64,000 nt of DNA from JAFGBI01 sp964480725 (GCA_964480725.1 CAYZQO010000022.1:1-64000); one strand, 5' to 3'. Counted from the first letter of the stretch, positions 1 through 8,889 are shown. The notes: generated from the sequence alone by a model not told the origin. Numbers and translations: made by a program.

Positions 1-140
1 ACCAGGTCCATCAGCTTGATCTGCTGGTCCCGGACGAACTGCCTCGCCTCGGCGGGCGTGGCCGCCACGGCCACGGCGGGAAACAGGGTAGCGAAGAGGA
101 TCGTGGCCCAGGTGATGAGGTGGCGAAGTCGCTCGCGCAT
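1..140 (-). CDS. Secreted protein, N-terminal fragment (cut by window edge)
   Basis: An ATG at 140 opens a frame that runs off the left edge after 46 codons. The residues form a textbook Sec signal peptide: a basic start (MRERLRH), a hydrophobic core (about residues 8-22) and an AVAVAA-type cleavage site, then a charged mature start with PAEARQFVRDQQ. The mature N-terminus loosely recalls periplasmic MlaC/Ttg2D-type proteins, but too little is visible to name it. It lies 222 bp downstream of the PilS-like kinase and has its own sigma-54-type promoter, so it is probably regulated separately. It is not a type IV prepilin, because no prepilin cleavage motif is present. Confidence 0.7.
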   Translation of the reverse strand, partial: MRERLRHLITWATILFATLFPAVAVAATPAEARQFVRDQQIKLMDL

Positions 141-219
141 GGTTCCGTGTTCCCGAGGTCGGCCCGTTGGCCAATTTCTGTTCGTCGCCCGCCGGAGCGT
201 GGCCGGCACAGTGTATTAC

Positions 220-234
220 GCAAGAGGGGTGCCA
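220..234 (-). promoter_or_regulatory. Sigma-54 (-24/-12) promoter
   Basis: On the minus strand the sequence reads TGGCAC, a 5-base spacer CCCTC, then TTGC, which matches the RpoN consensus core with the required spacing. The -24 element is at 229-234 and the -12 element at 220-223. The expected start of transcription is near 208-210, giving a leader of about 70 bases before the ATG at 140. Enhancer-binding-protein sites would lie further upstream, in 240-365, but I could not identify one with confidence. Confidence 0.65.
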
Positions 235-362
235 TTACTTCACTCGGCGAGGAAATTCCCTCGAAGGCGCCGCGAAATCGCCGTGGAGACGCTCCGAAGC
301 GACGGGCCGGGAGACCCGGACGGGACAGCCCCGGCCGACCGGGCGTGAAGCAACGGCGACAA

Positions 363-1703
363 TCAAGTCGCGCTGGAGACGCCCGGGGGCGCCGGCGGCG
401 CGAGGGAGGGTCCCGGCGCCGGCGCCCGCACCGCGAAGATCGCCCCCCGCGCACGCGCGCTCCGAACCTCCAGGCTGAATCCATGGTCATCCGCGATGCG
501 CTTGACCACCGCCAGCCCGACCCCGGTCCCGTGCGAGCGAGTCGTGAAGAAGGCATCGAAGAGCTGCTCGGTGGCGCCCGGCTCGATGCCCTCGCCCTCG
601 TCCTCCACGCTGAGCAGCACCGTGCTCTCTTGCACCTCGACCCCCACGGTGACCACGTCGCCCGAGCCGCTCGCCTGCACCGCGTTGCGCACGAGGTTCC
701 AGATGAGCTGCCGGAGCTGGGAGGGGTCCGCGTGGATCAGGGCCCGCTCGCATCCCACGTAGACGACCTCGACGTCGGTGGCGGCCCGGCCGGTGCGCCC
801 GGCCAGGGCGACGACCTCCCGCGCCAGAGTCGCCAGGTCGAACAGCTGCCGGGCGAGCGGGCGCGGGCGAGACAGATCGAGCATGTCGCTGACCAACTCG
901 TCGAGCCGCCCTGCCTCCCGCCTCACTAGGTCGCAGAGCTCGCGGTCCTCGCGCGACAGCTCCGGGCTCTCCCTGAGCAGCTGGATCGAGCCCGCGATGG
1001 CACCGAGCGGGTTACGGATCTCGTGCGCCAACCCCGACGCGAGCCGCCCGATCAGGGCCAGGCGCTCAGCCTCCGCAGCGCGCGCCTCGGCGGCGAAGAG
1101 CTGACCTCCCGTGAGCCGAAGTCGCTCGGCGAGGTACCCCGAGAGCAGCATCACCACCACGAGGACGAGCGCATTGAGCGACACGTGGTAGGCGAGCTCC
1201 GTGCGTCCCATGAGGTAGACGCCGACGGGCTGATCGCTCGGGGGAGGCAGCCACCCGAGCCCGAGCCCGATGGACATCGGGACGAACATCCCAATGGCCG
1301 CGATGGCCGCGATCGCCGCCCCCCGGAGCCCGGTCAGCGCGGCGCCGGCGACGCAGGAGAGCCCGTAGAAGGACATCGCGCCACTGGTCGCGCCCCCCGA
1401 GAGGTAGACGATGACGGTCCACGTGGCCTGGTCGAGCACCGTCTGCACGTCGGCGAGCGGGCGCAGCCCCCGCCCGGTGCGCAGCACCGCCGCGTAGACG
1501 GCAGCCAGGGCGTAGGCGATGGCTAGCGTGAGCGTCGCCACGCGCACCGTCACCCCCTCCACGTCGAGGCGACGTGGCCCGTAGAGCAGGACCAGCGCCG
1601 CGAGCAGGACGGTCAGGAAGACGAGCCGCGCGCCGGTGAGCACGGCGATGCGTCGCGCGAGCGGGATCTCCGGGGTCGACTCGGAGACACCCAGCGAAAC
1701 CAA
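363..1703 (-). CDS. PilS-like membrane sensor histidine kinase
   Basis: A 446-residue kinase. Residues about 20-195 carry around six hydrophobic segments, as in PilS-type sensors. The dimerisation/phosphoacceptor box is GLAHEIRNPLGA with His227. The N box is LIWNLVRNAVQAS (333-345), followed by the G1 box (VEDEGEGIEPG) and the G2 box (GTGVGLAVVKRI). It should autophosphorylate His227 and pass the phosphate to a response regulator that is not in the window. The start is TTG at 1703, 13 bp after the pilC stop, with a G-rich ribosome-binding stretch upstream; no better in-frame start precedes the first membrane segment. The pilC-pilS order matches known myxobacterial pil clusters, so PilS itself is likely, but a sigma-54-linked kinase of another pathway remains possible. 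Confidence 0.85.
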   Translation of the reverse strand: MVSLGVSESTPEIPLARRIAVLTGARLVFLTVLLAALVLLYGPRRLDVEGVTVRVATLTLAIAYALAAVYAAVLRTGRGLRPLADVQTVLDQATWTVIVYLSGGATSGAMSFYGLSCVAGAALTGLRGAAIAAIAAIGMFVPMSIGLGLGWLPPPSDQPVGVYLMGRTELAYHVSLNALVLVVVMLLSGYLAERLRLTGGQLFAAEARAAEAERLALIGRLASGLAHEIRNPLGAIAGSIQLLRESPELSREDRELCDLVRREAGRLDELVSDMLDLSRPRPLARQLFDLATLAREVVALAGRTGRAATDVEVVYVGCERALIHADPSQLRQLIWNLVRNAVQASGSGDVVTVGVEVQESTVLLSVEDEGEGIEPGATEQLFDAFFTTRSHGTGVGLAVVKRIADDHGFSLEVRSARARGAIFAVRAPAPGPSLAPPAPPGVSSAT

Positions 1704-1716
1704 GACCGCCCCCGGC

Positions 1717-2928
1717 TCAGTCGGCCTTGATGTTGCCGGCGAGCGAGAAGATCGGCAGGTACATGGAGATCATCACGACCCCGACCACGCCACCGACACC
1801 CGCCATCAGGATGGGCTCGAGCATGCTCATCAGGGCCGCCACGGCGATGTCCGTCTCCTCCTCGTAGAAGTCGGCCACCTTGCTGAGCATCTGATCGAGC
1901 GCGCCGGTCTGCTCGCCCACGCCGATCATCTGGACGACCATGTCCGGGAAGACCTTGGCCGCGGCCAGCGGCTCGGCCATGTTCTTTCCCTCGCTGATCT
2001 GCTGGCGGACGCGCTGGAGCGCCTGCTCGATAACGACGTTGCCGGAGGTGCGGGCGCAGATGTCGAGGGCGTCCAAGATGGGCACGCCGGACTGGAGCAG
2101 GGTCCCCAGGGTGCGCGTGAAGCTCGCCACCGCGATCTTGCGGAACGTGGGCCCCACCACCGGGAGCGTGATCTGGAGCCGGTGGATGAAGAACTTACCC
2201 GCCGGCGTCCGGTAGGCGTACGAGACGCCGAAGACGATGCCGATCACGGCGGGGATGATGAACGGCAGGTTGGAGATGAACCCCGCGGAGGTGGCGATCA
2301 CCATCCGTGTGATCCAGGGCAGCGCGTCCTTCCCGCCGCCGAATTCCTTGAACATGTTCTCGAAGGCCGGGATGACGAAGGTGAGCATCACCGTCACCAT
2401 CAGGGACGCGATGACGACCACCACCGAGGGGTAGACCAGCGCCCCCCGGACCTGTGAGATGAGCTTCTGCCGCTTCTCGAGGAAGACCGACAGGCGGTTC
2501 ATGATGGTATCGAGGATGCCGCCGACCTCACCCGCCTGGACCAGGTTGACGAACAGCTCATCGAACACCTTGGGGTGTCGACGGAGCGCGTCGCTGAAGC
2601 TCGAGCCCTGCTCGACGTGACTCTTCACGTCCTTGAGCACGGCCGCGAAGATAGCGTTCGGCTGCTGGCTCGCCAGGATATCGAGGCACTGCACCAGCGG
2701 CAGCCCCGCGTCGATCATGGTGGCGAAGAGGCGGGTGAAGGTGACCAGGTCCTTGGTGGTGACGCCGGACCCGAGCCGGAGGTTGAACGAGCGGCGGCGC
2801 TTGACCTTGACCGGGGTCAGGTTCTGGGCGCGCAAGCGGTTGTTGACGGTGTTCTCGTCCTCCGCCTCCATCTTGCCCCGGCGCACCTCCCCCGCCCGGG
2901 TCTTCGCCTCCCATGCATATTCGGCCAT
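1717..2928 (-). CDS. pilC: Type IV pilus inner-membrane platform protein PilC
   Basis: A 403-residue GspF/PilC-family protein. It has two T2SSF domains (about 65-190 and 270-395), each with the family pattern of a cytoplasmic helical bundle followed by membrane segments, and hallmark stretches such as FTRLFATMIDAGLPL and the repeated FTRTLGTLLQSGVPIL. PilC is the inner-membrane platform that couples the PilB and PilT motors to pilin insertion and removal. The ATG at 2928 fits the usual family start (MAEYAWEAKTRAGE), and the length is normal. It is followed after 13 bp by the PilS-like kinase gene. pilB and pilT, which often lie upstream, are absent: the next upstream gene is divergent. Confidence 0.95.
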   Translation of the reverse strand: MAEYAWEAKTRAGEVRRGKMEAEDENTVNNRLRAQNLTPVKVKRRRSFNLRLGSGVTTKDLVTFTRLFATMIDAGLPLVQCLDILASQQPNAIFAAVLKDVKSHVEQGSSFSDALRRHPKVFDELFVNLVQAGEVGGILDTIMNRLSVFLEKRQKLISQVRGALVYPSVVVVIASLMVTVMLTFVIPAFENMFKEFGGGKDALPWITRMVIATSAGFISNLPFIIPAVIGIVFGVSYAYRTPAGKFFIHRLQITLPVVGPTFRKIAVASFTRTLGTLLQSGVPILDALDICARTSGNVVIEQALQRVRQQISEGKNMAEPLAAAKVFPDMVVQMIGVGEQTGALDQMLSKVADFYEEETDIAVAALMSMLEPILMAGVGGVVGVVMISMYLPIFSLAGNIKAD

Positions 2929-3012
2929 CGATACGCCTCGCCCAGCGCGCTCCGTGTGCCAGCATAGCCGCTCCGCCGCCCACGGGTCAAAAACGGCCCC
3001 CCGACCGTCGCC

Positions 3013-4185
3013 GTGTCACCCGCCGCGTTCCACCCTGCCGCGTTCCGCCCTGCCGCGCGCTCGCCGATCCTGGACGCGATCGCGGACCGTCACGTGATCC
3101 GCGCGGGAGTCGCGCCCGCGGCGACCGTCGCCGCCGCGTCCGGCTCGACGGCGTCCTGGACGATCGACGTCGGCGCGGCAGGCTTCCTCGACCTGGGGCG
3201 CACCGCCCCGACCGACCCTCTCACGCCGTTCGATCTCGCCTCGGTGACCAAGCCGTTCGTCGCCACCACGGTCGCGCGCCTCGCCGCCGCCGGCGCGCTC
3301 GCGCTCGAAACGCCGGTGTCCTACCTCCTCCCCGAGCTCCGGGAGCTTGCGACGGGAGCGGCGACGCTGGAGCTTCTGCTCGCCCACCGGGCGGGGCTCG
3401 CACCGCACCTCGAGCTCTTTCGACCGCTCGTAGCGCGGCGCGCCACCCGCCTCGACGATGCAATACGGAGCGCAGCTCGCGCCCGCCGGGAGGACTGCGC
3501 CGGTCCCCCCCCAGCGTGCGGCTGCCCCCCAACCTACAGCGACCTCGGCTACTTCCTCGTGGGCCAGGCGATCGAGCGGTGCCTGAACCGGCCGCTCGAC
3601 GAGGTGGTCGCCGAGCAGGTGACCGGTCCGCTCGGGCTCTCCGCCGCCTCCGCGCGCCAGTGGTCCCGCGCCGGGCGCGGGTTCCGCGCGCGGGTCGCCC
3701 CCACCGAGCACGTTCCCTGGCGGGGCGGCACCCTCCGCGGCGTCGTTCACGACGACAACGCGTGGGCACTCGGCGGCCACGGTCTGTGCGGACACGCCGG
3801 TCTCTTCGGCACGGCCGACGCCGTCGCGCGCTTCGGCGCGGAGCTGCTCGACGCCCTCGCCGGGCGGTCCGGCTGGCTCGACCCGCCGTGGATCCGTCGT
3901 CTCGTCGCCCCCCGCCCGGGCGGCAGCCTGCGCGCGGGCTTCGACGGTCGCGCGCCGGGCGGCTCGGCGGCGGGGGACCGCGCGGGTGCTGACACGTTCG
4001 GCCACCTCGGGTTCACGGGGACGAGCTTCTGGTGCGACCCGACGGCGAGGGCGGTGACGGTCCTGCTCGCCAACCGGGTGTGCCCGAGCCGGGAGAACCC
4101 GCGCATCCGTGCCGCCCGTCCCCTCGTCCACGACGCCCTGTTCGCCCACGCCGCCGGGGGCCTCGAGGGGCCTCCGGCGTGGTGA
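3013..4185 (+). CDS. Serine hydrolase of the beta-lactamase / PBP fold
   Basis: A 390-residue protein with the class C beta-lactamase-like motifs: SVTK (Ser77, Lys80), YSD (Tyr175) and a C-terminal HLGFTGT in the place of the KTG/HxG box (His331). These residues make up the acylation machinery of serine beta-lactamases, esterases and D-Ala peptidases of this fold, so the substrate cannot be told from sequence. No signal peptide is visible from the GTG start at 3013. An imperfect repeat of about 15 bp near the start encodes AAFHPAAFRPAAR. It is divergent from pilC with 84 bp between, and stands alone in its transcript. Confidence 0.85.
   Translation: MSPAAFHPAAFRPAARSPILDAIADRHVIRAGVAPAATVAAASGSTASWTIDVGAAGFLDLGRTAPTDPLTPFDLASVTKPFVATTVARLAAAGALALETPVSYLLPELRELATGAATLELLLAHRAGLAPHLELFRPLVARRATRLDDAIRSAARARREDCAGPPPACGCPPTYSDLGYFLVGQAIERCLNRPLDEVVAEQVTGPLGLSAASARQWSRAGRGFRARVAPTEHVPWRGGTLRGVVHDDNAWALGGHGLCGHAGLFGTADAVARFGAELLDALAGRSGWLDPPWIRRLVAPRPGGSLRAGFDGRAPGGSAAGDRAGADTFGHLGFTGTSFWCDPTARAVTVLLANRVCPSRENPRIRAARPLVHDALFAHAAGGLEGPPAW
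4152..4179 (+). terminator. GC-rich hairpin overlapping a gene end
   Basis: Positions 4152-4162 pair with 4169-4179 (11 bp with one G-T) around a 6-base loop, just before the hydrolase stop codon. There is no T-run after it, so intrinsic termination is only a possibility. Confidence 0.25.
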
Positions 4186-4429
4186 GGTGCCCCACGATCA
4201 GCCTCACCCCGGGACGCGCGGCCGAGCCCTCCGGCGGTCGGACGGGCGCCGGACCCCGGTGGAGCGAGGAGAGTCGAGGGCGGCCGTCACCCGCGGGTCG
4301 GCCACGGACCCAGATCGCTGATCCGGCTCTCCGTCTGGAATCGGACCTGAATTCGTGCGACTGTCGAGCAACCCCGCAGGCCGTGCCGGACCACCGGCAC
4401 TCCGTGGACCGGACTCGCGACGTCAGCCC

Positions 4430-5962
4430 ATGTGGAAGCTCTCGATCGAGGACGACCAAGGCCACAAGACGGTGGTCAGTCTCGTTCGTGACGACTACTC
4501 CGTCGGACGCGCGCAGGACAACACCATCCGCCTGACGGAACGGAACATCTCGCGCCACCACGCCGTGATCCACCGAGCCGAGGACGGCTGGTCCCTCGAG
4601 GATCGGCGCAGCTACAACGGCTGCTACGTCAACGGCTCCCGCGTGGCCGACCCGCGCCCGCTCACCCACGGAGACCTCATCCAGCTGGGGGACTACCGTC
4701 TGGAGGTGGTCGACGAGGCGGCCGCCGAAGTGGATCCGGTCGGTTCGCACGCGAACACGGTGCCACAGCTCCCCCGCCTGTCGGGCGCCGCGGGCCAGGC
4801 CGACCGGCTGGTGATGCTGGTGGGCCCGAAGCCCGGCGCCGAGTACCCAATCGTGGGCAAGAACCTCCTCATCGGCCGCGGCGAGGAGTGTGACCTGGCC
4901 ATCAACCACGGCTCGGTCAGCCGTGTGCACGCCGAGATCGTGGCCATCGGCGACGGCCAGTACGAGCTCATCGACCGCGAAAGTGCCAACGGGATCCGTA
5001 TCAACGGGGCCGAGATGGACCGCGCGCTGCTGGACGCGCGGGACACCATCGAGCTCGGCGACATCGTCCTCAAGTACATCCCGGGCGGCATGTACTATCG
5101 CCCCGGCGTCGACGAGCGGCAGGAGATCACGGCCGGGGCGGCAAACGCGGAGCTGCGCGGCCCCCCGCGCGTCGATGTCCCCGCGCCGCCGCGGCGCTCG
5201 CTCTTCTCCCCGGCCCGCGTCGCGGCCGTCGCCGGCCTGCTCGTCTTCGGGCTGCTGTTGACCGTCGTGGTCATCGCCGCCAGCCCCCGGCGCCCCCCGC
5301 CCCAGGCGTCCGCGGCCAGCAGCGGTGACAGTGCGGTGTCGATCCTGAACGAGGCCACCGCGCTCATGAGCGCGGGGCAGCTCGAGGCCGCGCACAGCCG
5401 AATTACCACCCAGATCCCCGAGACAAGCAACGCCCGCGAGTCGGCCCCCTTCCGGGCCATCGAGGCCGCGTGGGCGGACGACCTCCTCCGTGAGGCCCAA
5501 CAGCTCGAGGATCGGGACCGCAAGCGCGCGCTCCTGCAGCGCATCAAGGACACGGAAACCGTCGACTCGGAACGGCGGAGCCGGGCCCTGGCCGAGCTCA
5601 ACACGCTCGACTCCGAGGGTGTCGACGTGAGCGAACTGCCGCGCGCGACGTCGACCGTCACCGCGACTCCGATGGCCACCACGGTCACGCGGACCGCCTC
5701 GGCCGCGCTGGTGGCGGCACGAAGCCCCGCCCCCACCGCGACGCCCCACGCCGCGGCCGCCGAACCGACCCCCGTGGTGACGGAGAGGCCGCCCGCCAAC
5801 AGCGGCGGCAAGTCGAGCGCGACCGCCGGCGATCGGGCAACGCAGCTTCGCACCATCGCCGCCCTCAAGGCGAAGAAGGCCGCCAACCAGGCGTCCGAGA
5901 AGGACCTTCGCGTCCTGCGCGCGCTCTGTCGCCAGCACAACGACGCCTCCTGCAGCAACTGA
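4430..5962 (+). CDS. Double-FHA-domain single-pass membrane protein
   Basis: I chose ATG 4430 (510 residues) because the first FHA strand starts directly after it; a GTG at 4355 would add 25 unrelated residues. FHA1 (about 1-95) shows YSVGRAQDNTIRL and NISRHHAVI, and FHA2 (about 125-215) shows LLIGRGEECDLAI and SVSRVHAEI. Both therefore keep the GR, SxxH and N residues that bind phosphothreonine. One membrane helix lies at 263-284, followed by an alpha-helical, Ala/Thr/Pro-rich extracytoplasmic part ending in a basic helix. The FHA domains should face the cytoplasm and read out Ser/Thr kinase activity. It precedes an SGNH hydrolase gene by 22 bp, a probable operon. Confidence 0.85.
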   Translation: MWKLSIEDDQGHKTVVSLVRDDYSVGRAQDNTIRLTERNISRHHAVIHRAEDGWSLEDRRSYNGCYVNGSRVADPRPLTHGDLIQLGDYRLEVVDEAAAEVDPVGSHANTVPQLPRLSGAAGQADRLVMLVGPKPGAEYPIVGKNLLIGRGEECDLAINHGSVSRVHAEIVAIGDGQYELIDRESANGIRINGAEMDRALLDARDTIELGDIVLKYIPGGMYYRPGVDERQEITAGAANAELRGPPRVDVPAPPRRSLFSPARVAAVAGLLVFGLLLTVVVIAASPRRPPPQASAASSGDSAVSILNEATALMSAGQLEAAHSRITTQIPETSNARESAPFRAIEAAWADDLLREAQQLEDRDRKRALLQRIKDTETVDSERRSRALAELNTLDSEGVDVSELPRATSTVTATPMATTVTRTASAALVAARSPAPTATPHAAAAEPTPVVTERPPANSGGKSSATAGDRATQLRTIAALKAKKAANQASEKDLRVLRALCRQHNDASCSN

Positions 5963-5984
5963 GCGCCGACGCCGAGCGCACCCC

Positions 5985-7538
5985 TTGAGCACCCACCCCA
6001 CCGACCGCGGCCCGGCCCCCTCTGATACGGCCGACATGCCGCCGCAGCCTCCAGCAGCGGAGGGTCGCGCGAGAGTCGCGGTCCACGGGCCGCCCGTCAC
6101 TCGACCGGCGGTCGCGCTCTTCTCGCGACCCGCCCTTGCCATGGCGCTGCTGGTCGCGATGATCGCGCTCGTCGAGCGTTGCCCCGCCCTGGAGCCCTGG
6201 CGGGTCGGAGGAAACGACGCGGCCGCCGCCGCGCCGATGGCCGCGGCCACCGCCTCGGTCGGCGAGGCCCGCATCGACGCGCCGACCGAGGCCCGCCCGG
6301 AGCTCGCCCAGCCCGAACAGGTCGAGCTGCCGCGGAGCCGGCGGGGGCCCATCGCCAAGGTGGAGACGCCCGAGCTCTCGATCGACGTCAAGGCGCCGCC
6401 CGTGCCCATCACGGATCCCGGACGGGTGGGGCTCCGGGGTTTCTACGACGCGCTCGCCAGGACGTCGCGTCGCGAGGCCGGTGCCATCACTCGCATCGCG
6501 CACTTCGGCGACTCCCTCATCACGAGCGACTACGTCTCGGGGACGCTCCGCCGGAAGTTCCAGCAGCATTTCGGCGACGGCGGGCATGGCTTCATGCTCC
6601 TCGCCAACCCGTGGCCCGCGTACTTCCACAACGACGTCTACCGATTCGCCTCGAGCGGATGGCTGGTGAGCCGCATCGTGGGCCCCTATGCCGAAGACGG
6701 CCTGTACGGACTCGGTGGCGTCTCCTTCCGCGCCCCGCCCGGGTCGCGCGCCCGGTTCGGAACTGCCCGGTCCGGGAGCCACGGCCGCGCGGTGTCGCGG
6801 TTCGAGCTCGTCTACCTCGCCCAGCCGGGCGGCGGCCGGCTGCGGCTCTCAGTGGACGGACAGGCCGCCGGAGAGATCGACACGGCGGCGGAACAGGTCG
6901 CGGTCGCCTACCGGGAGCTCCGCGTTCCCGACGGCGCGCACGAGCTGGAGGTCATGACGGTGTCGGGCATCTCGCGCGCCTTCGGCGTGGTCATGGAACG
7001 GGACGGGCCCGGTGTCGTCCTGGACGCCATCGGGATCCAGGGGGCCCGCATCCGCTTCCTGGACCAGCAGGACGACGCGCACTGGGCCGAGCAGCTCCGC
7101 TGGCGGCGACCCAATCTCATCGTCTACCAGTTTGGCGCGAACGAGAGCGGCGACGGGTTCGCCTACCCGATGGTCGACTACCACCGAACGATGAAGCTCG
7201 TCCTCGAGCAGGGAAAGCGGGCGCTCCCCGACGCCGGCTGCCTCGTCATCGGGGCCATGGACCGCGCGGAGAAGCGCGGCACGACGCTGCAGACCCTGCC
7301 GATCATCCCGGCGATCGTCGGGGAGCAACGCCGCGCCGCCGCCGAGGTGGGCTGCGCGTTCTTCGATACCTTCGCGGCGATGGGGGGCGCAGGCTCGATG
7401 GCGATCTGGGTCGAGCGCGGCCTGGGGCAGGCCGACTTGACCCACCCGACCGGCAGCGGGTCGGAGGTGCTCGCAAGCTGGCTCTTCCACGGGCTGATGC
7501 AGGGATACCAGGAGCACCTCGCCGCCCTGGCGCCGTGA
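5985..7538 (+). CDS. SGNH/GDSL-family hydrolase, membrane-anchored
   Basis: A 517-residue protein starting at TTG 5985; an ATG at 6036 inside the frame is the alternative. A membrane segment at about 42-64 is followed by a linker and then the SGNH domain. Block I is HFGDSLITSDY (Gly175-Asp176-Ser177), the oxyanion Asn is in FGANESG (Asn386), and the C-terminal dyad is DLTH (Asp484, His487). The full catalytic set is present, so it should act as a serine esterase or acyltransferase outside the inner membrane, perhaps on acetylated glycan or peptidoglycan; the substrate is inferred. It shares GGHGF/GGPGF, VVLDxIGIxGARI and FGxNE with the convergent gene at 7582-8889. Confidence 0.8.
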   Translation: MSTHPTDRGPAPSDTADMPPQPPAAEGRARVAVHGPPVTRPAVALFSRPALAMALLVAMIALVERCPALEPWRVGGNDAAAAAPMAAATASVGEARIDAPTEARPELAQPEQVELPRSRRGPIAKVETPELSIDVKAPPVPITDPGRVGLRGFYDALARTSRREAGAITRIAHFGDSLITSDYVSGTLRRKFQQHFGDGGHGFMLLANPWPAYFHNDVYRFASSGWLVSRIVGPYAEDGLYGLGGVSFRAPPGSRARFGTARSGSHGRAVSRFELVYLAQPGGGRLRLSVDGQAAGEIDTAAEQVAVAYRELRVPDGAHELEVMTVSGISRAFGVVMERDGPGVVLDAIGIQGARIRFLDQQDDAHWAEQLRWRRPNLIVYQFGANESGDGFAYPMVDYHRTMKLVLEQGKRALPDAGCLVIGAMDRAEKRGTTLQTLPIIPAIVGEQRRAAAEVGCAFFDTFAAMGGAGSMAIWVERGLGQADLTHPTGSGSEVLASWLFHGLMQGYQEHLAALAP

Positions 7539-7548
7539 GCGGCCGACG

Positions 7549-7568
7549 CGACGGGACGCCGGCCGTCG
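7549..7568. terminator. Small hairpin between convergent genes
   Basis: CGACGG (7549-7554) can pair with CCGTCG (7563-7568) across an 8-base loop in the 43-bp space between the two SGNH genes. It could end transcription from both sides, but it has no T-run and is short. Confidence 0.3.
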
Positions 7569-7581
7569 CCCCGGGCAGCGG

Positions 7582-8889
7582 TCACGGAGCGCCGACGAGG
7601 CGCTCGAGCACCTCGTGCCCCAGACGCTCGTAGCCGGCCTGGAGCAGGTGCACCCCGTCATCGGCGGCGAGCGGCGGTGAGGCGCGCATCCAACGACCGA
7701 ACGACCCCTCCCCCCCCATCAGTTCGTGCAGGCTGATGAACGTGCATCCCGCCGCCGCCGCCGCACGCGCCTGCACCCGATCGATCGCGGGGATGCGCCC
7801 GTCCGGACCGTCACGGCCCGGCACGTTGGTGGGCCCGAGCAGCGCGCACCCCGCGTCGGGGGCGGCGGCCCGGACCCGCGCCATCACCCGGCCGTACTGG
7901 TCGGCGTACCGCGCGACGTCCTCCTCGGCGAAGGCCTCGTTGGTGCCGAACGCAAGGACGACGAAATCGGCGTCACGCCGCGCGAGCTCGGCGACGAAGG
8001 TGGGCTCGTCCCAGGCGAGCAGCGTGCCGATGCGGGCGCCGTCGATCCCGATGGTGTCGAGGACCACGCCCAGCTCGGTCCCCTCGACCGTCACGCCGAA
8101 GAGCTCGACCGCCCCCGCGAAGCGACGCAACACGAGCTCCCCGCCGGCTTTCCCGGTGACCTCGAGGTGACGCACCGCCGCGCCGCTGCCGTCGCGCGCG
8201 TCCACGACGATGGGGGCCTCGTCGTCCAGGACGAGCTCGAAGGAGGCCGCGGGCTTCGGGAAGCGAAATGCCAGATCCCAGCGCGCCGAGCCGCGGACGG
8301 CGGTCCCGTAGAGCTCGACCGCGACGCGGGCGTCGGGGCTGGCCGGCTCCGCGCGCATTCCACCGAGCGCAAACACCCCGTCCCCAGTGGGCGTCACTCG
8401 GGCCGGCGCGGACGGGACCCGCCGCCACCGACCCCCGGAAACGATCTTGGCGCGCCCGTGGCGATAGGGGCTGATCCCGAGGCGCAGGAACCCCGGGCCG
8501 CCGTTGCCGTAGCGCGACTGGAGCTCGTCGCGCACCCCTTGCGTCCAGAAGTCCGCCGCCGTGTGGGAGTCGCCGAGCCAGACGACGCGCACCGACTCCG
8601 ACCGTGAACGGTTGGCGAGCGCCTCCAACGCGCCGCGCCACGGCCGCGGCGCGCGCCCGTCGCCCACCTCACCCACGCTCCCCGCGGGGGCCGGCGCCGC
8701 CGCTCCGGCGAGCGACGTGGGAACGACCGGTTTGGACGGCTCCCCGGAGGCCACGACGACCGGTGGCGGCCGCGGAGAGGCCCCGTCGAGCGGGACGATC
8801 TCGCCGGTCGTTGCACAGGTGACGGCCGCCGTCGCCGCGACCAACGCGAGCACGAGATCCAGCGAAACCTCCCGAGTGACCTGGGCCAT
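7582..8889 (-). CDS. SGNH/GDSL-family hydrolase, exported (possible lipoprotein)
   Basis: A 435-residue relative of the convergent gene at 5985-7538. The N-terminus is hydrophobic (9-26) with Cys25 in AAVTC, a weak lipobox. A Pro/Ala linker leads to the SGNH domain: WLGDSHTAADF (Gly106-Asp107-Ser108), FGTNE (Asn317) and DGVH (Asp411, His414). The region between the first and second blocks (about 140-275) looks like a beta-rich inserted module, also present in the partner. Catalytic residues are intact, so I expect an envelope esterase or acetyl-transferase of unknown substrate. The start ATG 8889 is followed directly by the signal sequence. Confidence 0.8.
   Translation of the reverse strand: MAQVTREVSLDLVLALVAATAAVTCATTGEIVPLDGASPRPPPVVVASGEPSKPVVPTSLAGAAAPAPAGSVGEVGDGRAPRPWRGALEALANRSRSESVRVVWLGDSHTAADFWTQGVRDELQSRYGNGGPGFLRLGISPYRHGRAKIVSGGRWRRVPSAPARVTPTGDGVFALGGMRAEPASPDARVAVELYGTAVRGSARWDLAFRFPKPAASFELVLDDEAPIVVDARDGSGAAVRHLEVTGKAGGELVLRRFAGAVELFGVTVEGTELGVVLDTIGIDGARIGTLLAWDEPTFVAELARRDADFVVLAFGTNEAFAEEDVARYADQYGRVMARVRAAAPDAGCALLGPTNVPGRDGPDGRIPAIDRVQARAAAAAGCTFISLHELMGGEGSFGRWMRASPPLAADDGVHLLQAGYERLGHEVLERLVGAP

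Noticed and set aside
4013..6412. A 799-residue minus-strand open frame opposite the FHA and SGNH genes
   Set aside because: It is antisense to two genes with clear domains and has no protein features of its own; such frames are common at this GC content.
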